Shown here: piece by piece, positions 54,008 through 64,000 of the stretch
Position numbering within the stretch: position 1 is the first letter of the stretch
Layout: each line of letters begins with the position of its first letter
NCBI RefSeq assembly: GCF_000003605.2
Contig: NW_003134845.1
Location: forward strand, 129,359-193,358
Reading direction: 5' to 3'
DNA length: 64,000 nucleotides
Source: Saccoglossus kowalevskii
Lineage: Eukaryota; Hemichordata; Enteropneusta; Harrimaniidae
Made by a program: the position numbers and the translations under genes
The notes under the pieces: model-generated
Told to the model about the DNA's origin: nothing
Databases searched by the model: none
Seen by the model: only the letters and a program-made list of their open reading frames with translations

Positions 54008-57000
54008 AAACTGGGTTAAAATTCTAAATTGAAACCATAGTTTTAGTTTAAAATAATAACAATCCTCATCAGATATATATACTTAGAATCAAGAAAACCG
54101 ATACTTACAATCCATCTTACAATGAAAATTATTTTCAAAGACAAAATACTATGCTATATTATCTTTACCAAAAAGAATAAGACACTAAATTTTAAATGTA
54201 GATATATGTTATGCATGTACAGCTGCAGCTATAGTCTTTTTTTTTTTATCACAGTACACATTCACAGTATAGTATTCTCTGTTCAATATACAAAATTCTC
54301 TATAGATCATTGGGATTCTCATAAAAGTTTACATTGGCTGTAGTGTGAAGTGTGAAACATGATTTTATGATGTATTGAAATGACACACCAAATAAGAAAT
54401 CAGACTTAATATTATATAACAAAAGTATTACATGTACAATGTATATGGAATATTTACGACAAAAAAATTATAACAAGAAACACAGCACCAATAATTTGCA
54501 GTATTTAACCTTGAAAATATTGTCACATTATCTTTTTATTATGTTAACATCTCAACAATTATTTTAAGCTGTATTTCTTCCAGACTAACGACTTGTTGAT
54601 ATATTGATGTAATCCAATTTATGCAAATTATGGATTGTTTTCCTGGAAGGTTACATATTAAGGTTGCACAATTTTCATGCTCAATTCTAGCCTTATTTCA
54701 ATAGTGTATATTCTTGATTTGCTAATAAATATTTTTTACATACAAACCAATACATTGCCAGGTTATAGTTTCAGGACCCAAAGACGCAGAAGATTCATAG
54801 AAATATGCAATGAAATGTAGTTTGCATGACATGTGACAAATGATGTCATGTTACTCTTAAAATGGGACAGTCATACCCCCAATACCATCAGTAAATATGC
54901 AAATTAGTCTATTGTATGCTTTTTTTTCTTAAAGGTACACAACATCTCAAAAGGATACAATAGTCACTGTATATTCAGGTTAGATGTTCAGATGGTTTTT
55001 ACCATTCACAGAAATATGCATTAAAAATGAATTTGGTAAAATATAGTGACTTGTTTTCACGCACCTCTGATCTCTTTGTCCGAATATATCTCTAATTAAT
55101 GTTGTTTTGTTGTAGAGTTCAAACTCATGGCATTTACATTAAAACAATCTAAATTGCAATAGCAAACATCATATATTTTGAATGTTAAGATGGCAAATGT
55201 TCTGAGTTTAGCATACCTCCACTTCCCAGAAGTGAATATTGTATTAATGATATTTTTAGTTCAACAGATAATGTACCTTGTGAGAATGATAAATGCTCTC
55301 TCTGTCAATAGCAAATGTTGTTAATTAAGATTTTTTTTTTACAAAATTTATTTAAAAAATTATTGATGAATTAGTAAATTTTACATTAATATATGAATAA
55401 TGTTTGCTATTTCTCTTTGATTTCTCAATTACAAATTTCACAAAACCTTTAAAAAAAATCCAGTGAGAGCGAAGATTGATGATACTTAGAAACACATACA
55501 ATGCAAATCATGAATCAGGAACTATAAAATTTATCCACATAATGCCAGATTCCTTAGAGCATCTTTCAGCTTTATACGTGTAATCTAAAGAAGCCAATCT
55601 GTGTATTGCATGTATAGTGTGCCACATATCAATTTGCAATCCTACACCAATTGTTGTTGTCAAGCAACCGTGATGCAGCAGCTAAATTTTAAAAGCATGT
55701 GATTTTGATCAAATTAGTCAATGAATATAAAGTACTGGTGTATAGAAATGAAGAAATCTATGAATTGTGGTATTTATCACATTTTTGTTACAACGACTTA
55801 GAGCTTTAGGCGCTTATTCTCGGATTCCAGATCAGAATTTCATGAACACTTCAAAGCAATCAGTGTTATATACATATTAGCATACATAGCAACAAACAAC
55901 AGACAAATAAGATAAAAGAAAAGAAAAAGGAAAAAAAAATACCAAAAAAAATAATTTCTGAATATAGTATTACTTTATTTGCACTGGATGCATTTACCAA
56001 AATGTCTATGGTTAAAATATCATATTTGCTCTATTACAAACACTTCTTTAATAGGACTGAATTTTGAATGTGCAGATTGATCGTCATCTTTAAGAATAGA
56101 TATGTTCCAGTTTTAGATGGAATCTGAAATAATAGTCCCCATTTTTGAACTTCATCTGAATAAGGAAAGGAGTAACATCAGTTGAATGGATTTCTTCAAA
56201 TGCCTGTTCATCAGTTTCCCTTTATATGTAATCAGAAGTACTGAAATAATTGCAGAACAGATTTAATTTGTTTGTTTTAATCAAAAGCAAACCAGTAAAA
56301 TAATATGCAGGGACTGCCAATTGCCAACTTGTGTATACTTTCAATGGTGCAAATTCAATGCCCACATCCTTGGTGGAGTTTCCCAATGATGAAAACTGGT
56401 CTAACTGAGACTGTCTGTGTGCCACTGACGTACAAAGATTTGCTGTATAACAACTAGTTGTGCATTGGCACGTCATTGATGCAACAGAAACTCTACATTG
56501 ATAGTGATCATGAAAAAAAACCTTAGTAAACATGTACAGTAGTTATGGTATGTAATTTGGTAAAATGAAACTCACAACAAAATAAATGTAAAAGGAAATT
56601 AGGGGCCACAATATTTTAAGTCACCAATACAGTCACATACAATTTTATTTTTTCTTGAAGACCGACCGACCCAGTAGTTAACAAACTGACTCAATTTGAT
56701 TTGGGGGAAATTCAATTTTGAATTTGAATCCCTGTAAAATAAGTCCTGTTAGAGGGCACAGTGGTGATTTCCCTGTGTCAATAGAAATCTGAATGAAATG
56801 TGAAAAAAACCCGATAAAAATGAGATTGTTTTCCAGATGGAAATTAAGCAAAAAGCAGTCGATTAAAAAGTGGGAAGTTGGGCAAAATGAGTACTGTAGT
56901 TTAAGTGATGTTAAGCGTATTTCTAATTTAGTTTTAACTTGTACAATATTTATTCACTCATTGTTTACTATAGCTAGAACCCTGTATGTGTCTTCACTTT

Positions 57001-58317
57001 CAGGTTATTTCTTCTGCGGATTTCATGCAACCAACGTGATTTGCCATTGGGGATTTCAAGAAACTTAACATGAATCGTTATGGCATCATACGCACAACAC
57101 CTCACCATGTTTAAACTTTTAAATTGTCCATTAACAAGGACTTTCATAGTAGCACTTCTATGGGATTGACGTACAAGAATGAATGGGATCAATTATCAGG
57201 GTTCACTGATGACTTCATTGACTGGCCCTCTAGAGGCGAAATGACGCTAGGCAAAGCGGACATTTGTCGTCTAATTCACAGCTCGTTTAATACCCGATAT
57301 TTATGGCATTTCGCAGCACATACACAAGATGTTTTTATCGACAGAATTCATTCATAGATCTCAAATTTTATGTACAGAGTGACAAAAACCAGACTTCTGC
57401 TCCCCTTTAACTGTGTACAAATACAATTGGAAATCAAATAAGCCAAGGTAAGTATCTGCCAAATGACCAATGCAGCACAGTAACATTCCAGAGATTTAAA
57501 CACAGAATAAATTGTTTTCGTTCTTTGCAGAGAGGAATTTTTTAGTCAGTAGAGCGTTATAATAACAGCTGCAGACTGCTGTTTCCACTTGAGTTGAGTT
57601 TATTGCTGTGAGGTTTAGTTTTGATCAGTAGACACGTCAGTGCATGACTCAAACATTACCTGACCTACAACCTCCACAAGCAGGTTTGAAAATTCTACGC
57701 ATAGATAATCTGTGATACGAATTCTTGTGACACATTTACTGGGTTAAAATAGACCAAACCAATGTAGATGGCAGCAGATATAATTATGTGCAATAGTGTA
57801 TGTTGAATCACATTTCATCCTATTTTGAAAGACACCTCAACTACTCATCATATGGAAGAGCCTCATCATAGATCAGCAGCGTTTGCTAATATGTAGTATT
57901 TCATACATCATGGATGAATACATATGTTGGACTATATTTGTAATCAATATGTATGATTCAAGAAAGCACAAATGGTGCCAAATTGGAGGTAGCAGTCATT
58001 GTAAGTATTACAAAAAACAAATCACAGTCAACCTCTAGAGGGCAGTGTAACATTCAAATTGTATTTCCATTTGAACTATGAACCCTGTATACCATGGTTG
58101 TAATGTTACATGAAGACCCTATTTACATTAAGGCTTTCACTGTCAGGTTTTCCTTACTAGAAGTTTTTATTCACCAAAAGTGTTTCATTAAAAGCTTTTA
58201 ATATTCAAGTTCATCATAAAAACAAGAAATAATTAGGTTTTCTGATTTAGCCGCACAATAGTAATTATAAACAATTTTCATCATTGCCAACTCAAACATC
58301 AGAGGAAACAGACTGAA
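54008..58317. other. 3' flank of the receptor gene
   Basis: AT-rich. A slightly GC-richer part at 56970-57360 carries open frames on both strands (minus 56974-57192; plus 57124-57357), neither of which I recognise. A TTTGCTCTATTA-family fragment lies at 56018-56060. Confidence 0.5.
56018..56060. repeat. Terminal fragment of the TTTGCTCTATTA family
   Basis: TATCATATTTGCTCTATTAC followed by AAACACTTCTTTAATAGG carries the family terminus. Just upstream, ATGTCTATGGTTAAAATATC resembles the internal part of the copy at 22594-22735. Confidence 0.4.
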
Positions 58318-58474
58318 TGTATAGCGCCACCCAGTGTTCATTCCAAACTAGAATGTTTTGTTACCATGAAGATTTAGCTTTGTCAAATCAACACAATTTT
58401 ATGGTGAAACCAACATCAAACAAGAAAGCATTTGGAAGTGAATACAAGGTTCCTGATTACAATAAGAGTATAGA

Positions 58475-58532
<58 letters not shown>

Positions 58533-58980
58533 AGGTTCCATAATGTCCAACGTATACACCAAGTTTGAACAAAATCCATCCACAAATGCTTAATTTTGAC
58601 AATTTTTCAGCACAAAAATTGCCACCATTCAGCCATTTTGAATCAGATAGTGTAACAAATTGATGTACATATGTATAATATTATGTATAATGTATGTGTG
58701 AAGTTTGAATGTAATCAGTTCAGGCATGTCTAAAATATAGATCCGGACACACACATAGATGCACGCACGGATGCACAGAGGTCAAACCATAAGTCCCTGT
58801 TTTCGAACTGCATCCAAACAGGAACTAAAAATGGCCACCAGTCAGCCGTTTTGAATCCGATCTGAATAACAAAATGACATGCACCAAGGTCTCATAATGT
58901 CCAATGTATGTACCAAGTTTGAACAACCTCCATCTGTAAACAGCCAAGACTTTTTAGCACAAAAATGGCTAACTCAGAAG
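58318..58980. repeat. Dispersed repeat block with internally duplicated segments and a 50-bp (AT)n run
   Basis: Two related segments, about 58528-58640 and 58823-58976, each contain a CATAATGTCCAA core, CCAAGTTTGAACAA, an AGCACAAAAATTG/AGCACAAAAATGG segment and GCCATTTTGAATC or GCCGTTTTGAATC. Between them is TGAAGTTTGAATGTAATCAG followed by CGGACACACACATAGATGCA, a layout common in animal interspersed repeats. The left edge TATAGCGCCACCC looks like a repeat terminus. Shadow ORFs across it are not genes. Confidence 0.65.
58477..58526. repeat. (AT)25 microsatellite
   Basis: An uninterrupted 50-bp AT dinucleotide run sits within the dispersed repeat block. It is self-complementary and may form a hairpin or cruciform. 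Confidence 0.97.
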
Positions 58981-60207
58981 CCCTCAAAACCTAATATTAC
59001 ATGCAAGAACGAAACAAATCCGTCACGATTCCATGTTTTCCCCGTATAAGGGATGCTGGCCGTTTCCTCTTTGCACTCCCTCCCCACACATACTAGTACT
59101 ACCAACTCCAAATCCAGGGCTGCTACCTCGTTTCAACAATATGATTATCAAGACATTTACGTGATACAGGCAATGCTAACTTCTTATGGCAGAGAGCAGA
59201 GAAACCGAGAAAATATTGATGTCCCCCCCCCAAAAAAAAAACCACAGATGCTACGGCCATGTATTTAAAATTCAAGCGAGGGTTTGCACGCAGAAGCGAG
59301 CAGCAGGTGGGGTGAAATTAGTGCTGTACATTCAGATCCTTTATAAAAAATACGATCAGCCAAAATCTATCATTTTGAAGCACGCGAAAGACAGAAAAAA
59401 TGCAGTTCCAATCAATAATGTTGTATTGTCTGTTTCGTCAACCGAATGTTACAACCCTGACCTGCTCGACGATTATTATTGCAAATGTCATTTCTTTCTC
59501 CCTGGTCAATGAATCCAGATTCAAGTACATTATTTTAGAATGATTTTAATTTGGTTTCACGTAATAGTTAGTCTCATTTATCATATAACAAAACAAAAAA
59601 ATTTGAAATTATGAATCATGAAAATATGATCAATTATTAAAATCAAATACAATAATTACATCATCAATTTTGTGTAGGGGAGAAATCGTGTTAAGACATG
59701 TTTCACTACTTAGATTTTCTGAGGCTTTTACAATCCATAAACTTGTTTTATCCTCAACTAAGTAATGTATTAGCTATTACGAAAAAATCAAGAATTTACC
59801 AGAAATAATATTTTTCATGACTTGTATAGGACATAATTGTCTATAAGATGCACCATGCTTCATATCTATGGCAAATGTATGTGGTCGTGTCTAAAATATT
59901 CTTAGATTGACTGGACTAAGTGCATTGTGGGAGAAAATATCTGTCAATCAAGCACATTTCATTTTAAGTCCAAAGAAGTAGATCATACAAATCAGAATAA
60001 AAACCATCAGTATATATGTGGCAAATCTGCATCTTGGCTACAATGAAGCATACATAGACTCTATAGTCCGAGTGAATTGGAAAAAAAAGAAGAAAAAGAA
60101 ACACAAAAGCATACAGTAGAGGGCAGTCTACTAAGATAAAACAGAATGAGATGCCAGAGGGCGCTATAGATTTTCTGCTCCTCATCCACACTGAACATAC
60201 TGTTATA
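58981..60207. other. Mixed region before the putative neighbour exon
   Basis: Bases 58990-59512 are GC-richer with several CpGs and two overlapping open frames (59053-59268, 59186-59512) that differ in frame and resemble nothing I know. C9-A10 lies at 59223-59241. It could be a promoter-proximal segment of the putative gene starting at 60208, or old repeat DNA. Confidence 0.35.
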
Positions 60208-60294
60208 ATGCTCAACGAGCGAGATGATCAAGCACAGTTGACGAGGAGAAGCTCAGAGAACGTACCATATTCATGGACTTATGTCTCAGATAAG
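60208..60294 (+). CDS. Possible 5' coding exon of an unidentified neighbouring gene
   Basis: From the ATG at 60208 an open frame of 29 codons (starting MLNERDD, ending SWTYVSDK) runs into AAG|GTAAAC, a good splice donor at 60295, in phase 0. The stretch is charged and polar, is less AT-rich than its surroundings and contains several CpGs, all unlike the flanking DNA. An in-frame earlier ATG at 60151 would add 19 residues but lies inside a repeat-like AGAGGGCGCTATAG sequence, so 60208 is preferred. I do not recognise the protein and see no second exon before the window ends. It may be the first exon of a gene extending beyond the window, or chance. Confidence 0.3.
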
Positions 60295-62038
60295 GTAAAC
60301 AGCAAGTTTTTTTTTAATCTGTTCACTCATTTTCTGTAAACTTCTTTAAATTCAATGTCAAGTAATTTTAACTATCACAATTAGATGTACATTGTTTAGT
60401 TGATTTTAAACCAACATTTCCAATTTTAAAAAAAAGAATATTTTGCAGATTTTTATTTTTGTAAAGCATCAAAAGTTAATAAGAGGTACACTAATAGGAT
60501 AAACTCATTGTCTTAATTGGTTCAGATTTTTGCAATCAGAAATTAGATTAGATCTGTATGCAAGGTTATTTTCCATGGAAATTCTCAACTGCATTCACAA
60601 AGCATCTATATTAAAGACAACCATATAATCATAACTGACTGTTTCTAACAACTACTTAAAAGCACTAATCAAACAGACACTGATTATAAAAAATGTATGA
60701 AAATGTTACAATACTGAAACTTTTGTTAGAACACAATTTGTGCAAGTACCAGTATGCAAGCATTGGCAAATTAACAGCATTGTATATTATGCCAATTAAT
60801 AAATATGAAAGTGTTTCTATCAATAACTAACTAAGTCTTGTACTTATCACAAACGAAAGATTAGTAAATTAGCTAATTATTATGAATGAATATAAAAATT
60901 GTCTGCAAATATTAGCTAATTAATGTATGGATTTGTATCAAATACTAACCATGTTTTGCACATAAATAAGCATTAGAAAATCATATGCATGGTGATATAA
61001 ACAAAGTACTAATTAATATGCATAAATTTGTATCCAAAAACTAATGTCTTGATTATTAATATTATCAATGTTCAATTATTTAAACATAAAATATACATGT
61101 AATCTAAATCATAGATCCCTATATATCTCTTGAGGTCTGATAAGAACTAGAGAAAGACTTGTGCATACACAAGCAAATTACATGAATAATATAATGAAGG
61201 TATAATATGCATTGTAACCAATTCAAATACATTGGATTTTACCAACAGCTAACTTACAACATTAAAGTATTAGAGTATAGAATCTCATCTGAATCAATTC
61301 CATAGTATATCATGAACTTTCTTAAAATTAATGTGAACAAAAGTTCCATTCAATATGGCCAATGATTGATTGTCTGGAATCAATTTCACAACAAAGATCT
61401 GATATGGTAAAAGACCTTGTACACATGCAATTGCATGAACCAGAAGCTCTACATATATACTAACTATTAACCATGATACTTGGATCAGCTAGGAGAGTAA
61501 ATATCCACAACATCATATATCACCGGATATAAGAAATCAAAACTAGTTGAATAAATATCAGTACAGGTGATCCTCATTTCCTGTAAATGTCAAATACTCT
61601 GTATCTATGTCAAACTGCAGGTATATTAATTTTTCTCTGTTTCTATTTTAAAATTTACAAGCCCAATTTCAGTGATTGTTCTTAACTTGCATAAAAAAAA
61701 GACAAGGAGAAATCAAAGTATGATATATATTGGCAGTTAAATTTAAGCTTGCAAAACTCAGCAATCAGATCACACATCTTCAACATCTTGTGTCATCTTG
61801 ATTTACCAGATTTTTTCATCATTTTTTTTGTTATTATCAGTTGCGTCAAACAATGTTACAAAACATGCTTTACCATTAGTTGTGATTACATGCGAGAATG
61901 ACTGAATTTAAAATTAATTATTGATGAAGATCAACTATGGTTTGCTTATCCAGCCAACCCTATAAATTATCTTTAAGAGAGTAACAGTCTGTTATAAAAT
62001 TGAAATGTATTAATGATGTTTCATGCAAGCCTGTCAAT

Positions 62039-62300
62039 TTAAAGGGATTTCAGACAAAATAAGTCAGGTGTGTATAAATCTATGTTAACATCTGGTACAC
62101 CATGAAGACATGGTTGTGAATGTTTCATATAATCCCCAAATATCAGTGGTAATATATTACAATCAGTGTAACTATTTGTCCTGTTGAGCAGCAAAGTAAT
62201 CCCACATTGTATAAATTTTATTTCATTTTTGGTGTGTATTTTATAATCTATATCATACACTAAATATTAGCATGGACTTATTTTGTCAGAATTCCTTTAA
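62039..62300. mobile_element. TTAA-flanked inverted-repeat element, 262 bp
   Basis: The left terminus TTAAAGGGATTTCAGACAAA then ATAAGTC is matched by the complement of the right terminus, TTAAAGGAATTCTGACAAAA then TAAGTCC, giving about 30 bp of inverted repeat. TTAA forms both edges, as in the element at 29764-30139, but the terminal sequences differ, so it belongs to another family. It is non-coding. Confidence 0.65.
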
Positions 62301-63354
62301 ACTGACAATAACTATTATAATTGCTATTTGGAGTTGATAGAATATATTATTTTGATTAACTCATTTTGTGCTTAATATTGTGTTCTCACTAGAAAACGTT
62401 GTGAAAAGTAATAAAAAATATAAAAACATCATAATCTAGTTTACACCAGCAAGTTGTGTGTATACAGTTTCATCAAAATCGGTCAATGTTAACACATAAA
62501 CACAAACATTGTGAAAATAAGAGGCAAGCTACACTCAAGTATACAACAGTCTGAGGAGTCTTAAATACATATGTAGCAGGTACTTGGATCAACTACCAAT
62601 AATCAAGTTTCCTTTATACCGTAGTCAAGTTATGTTATAAAGACCGTTTGAAACTGTATATTTTGGTTTGTCTAATTTCCAGTGAAGGTAATTCAAGCAG
62701 TATAATTTACAAGGATTACTAAGAGGGTTACAACTAAAATAGGGCTTCAAGTATTGTTCACTCGAATGTAAAAATTGTGCAGGATCCAATTGACAGCCAC
62801 CAAATGATGATTCACCTTAACCTTGAATTAAGTGAAAAAGCATTTCATACAGCAATGTAGATCTTCTGAAATCAGTGATTTTAACCAGGTCAATTAGATG
62901 TCCCAAAATAAACGAGATGGTATGAAACAAATTAGCTAACACATTGAACTTGACAGCTCTGACACCTATTGTTTCCCTCAAAGCGAGGCAGGTCAAGTGT
63001 ATTTAATACGACTGGAGTTACTGATCAATTGACAATTTCAGAGGCTTTATAATGGATTTTTTCAGAAACATGCCCCAGCATATATATATACACTATCAAC
63101 AGTGTAAATGCAAATTTCCTGAATTTGGATAAAGAAAAACAATTTAAACATATCTTACAATCAAAAGATAAAGATACTATTATAGCCCTCTATGTGTACT
63201 TGAGTAATAGTAAATGAACAAACAAAAGAATACACTCAGTCACACTTATTTAACTTTTTATTTACTCAACTTTCACTTACTTACTTTTTTAGTTATTCAT
63301 TATTAACTTTATTACATTTTAAACACCAAATTAGAAATGTAAAATTTTCTACAC

Positions 63355-63386
63355 GGTTGTAATAAAGCCGTTATCTTATCTTATAT
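63355..63386 (+). repeat. Possible 3' tail of a retroposon: TAATAAAGCCGTTATCTTAT
   Basis: GGTTGTAATAAAGCCGTTAT followed by two CTTAT units resembles the tail type of non-LTR retroposons that end in short TATCT repeats after an AATAAA-like signal. No body of a LINE or SINE could be traced upstream, where the DNA is T-rich, so this is tentative. Confidence 0.3.
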
Positions 63387-64000
63387 AAGTGATTGAGCAA
63401 CATGTATTAAATCGTCAGAATATATTTAAATTGAAGAAGGTGACTGTAGGCAGTAATTTTACCAAACATTATAAAGATGATAATTTTAACATGAATAATG
63501 CTAATCAATATGAAACTGTCTCACACAATCATCAAATAAACTAATGTTGAATTATCCACGTATGTGATACTGGCAATTTGGCATGCAAAGGAATGTTGCT
63601 TTTACTGCTGGTCAGTGTGATTTTGTGTGATTGTTTTTTAAGTGACTGATCAGCTTGCGTCATGTACTGAACACCGTGAATGTATATTGTATTGATCTAG
63701 GCAGACAGTATTTAAAAAATGTTCATTTACAAAAACTTAATTATAAACTAAATTAATTAAAGGAACTTTTTTCATTAATACAAAATGATGAAGCAAATAA
63801 AATAACAGAATTTGTATTAACAGGTAATTGTTGGGGGAAATATCGACAGAATATCAAGCAAGAGTTTTCATAAAATCTATTCCCTTCAGACATGCATAAT
63901 AATGTGGCAAAAAATATGATCAATTGTGACACCTTGATATAAAGGTTTGAATACTTTGATTCACAAATCAGCAAAATAGCAATTTAAAAGTTTAAACAAA

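Larger units (their letters stand above)
60295..64000. other. AT-rich DNA to the window end
   Basis: Holds the TTAA-flanked element (62039-62300), a fragment like the tail of the dispersed repeat (about 62440-62515, TTTCATCAAAATCGGTCAAT) and the possible retroposon tail at 63355. No exon was found to pair with the donor at 60295. Confidence 0.5.

Noticed and set aside
56974-57192. Minus-strand 72-codon open frame with a possible GTGAAG donor
   Set aside because: Some coding-like character, but the donor is weak, the plus strand is also open and nothing is recognised; not enough to call an exon.
59186-59512. 108-codon open frame in a GC-richer stretch
   Set aside because: Overlaps another open frame in a different phase and contains a C9-A10 tract; no domain recognised.

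Overview
This window is AT-rich eukaryotic (metazoan) DNA holding one confidently recognisable gene: a two-exon, class A aminergic G-protein-coupled receptor on the + strand (coding parts 39480-39864 and 52793-53907, 499 residues), best read as a 5-HT2-class serotonin receptor. Canonical GT-AG splicing, a 12.9 kb intron, very low gene density, many short inverted-repeat transposons and two scaffold gaps (23904-24207, 40911-41474) point to a draft assembly of an invertebrate animal. A marine deuterostome such as a hemichordate would fit, but the phylum cannot be fixed from the sequence alone.

Layout. 1-39240: about 39 kb with no convincing exon. It holds a 59-bp minisatellite (2657-3075), several small terminal-inverted-repeat elements (4767-5032, 5223-5434, 18926-19140, 19645-20057, 29764-30139, 38646-38857), a degenerate tRNA-type SINE (32920-33003), simple repeats and unique AT-rich DNA. 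39241-53907: the receptor gene, with a probable splice acceptor and 5' UTR before the first coding exon, a large intron that carries further elements and two somewhat GC-richer blocks, and a second exon encoding transmembrane helices 3-7 and the tail. 53908-64000: 3' flank with polyadenylation signals, a block of dispersed repeat with a 50-bp (AT)n run (58318-58980), a possible first coding exon of an unknown neighbouring gene (60208-60294) and a TTAA-flanked inverted-repeat element (62039-62300).

No operon, phage, CRISPR, rRNA or intact autonomous transposon was seen, and no element with capsid or envelope genes. The most unusual signals are (i) two or more families of non-autonomous inverted-repeat elements, one of whose termini seems to have been amplified into the 59-bp minisatellite; (ii) strong over-representation of self-complementary octamers of the form TAC-NN-GTA, including two exact copies of a 14-mer joining TACCGGTA and TACATGTA; (iii) receptor-specific oddities: Cys at position 3.36, a third intracellular loop studded with basophilic kinase sites, and an upstream ORF that starts with the same four residues as the receptor. 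I did not find a clearly new multi-gene system.
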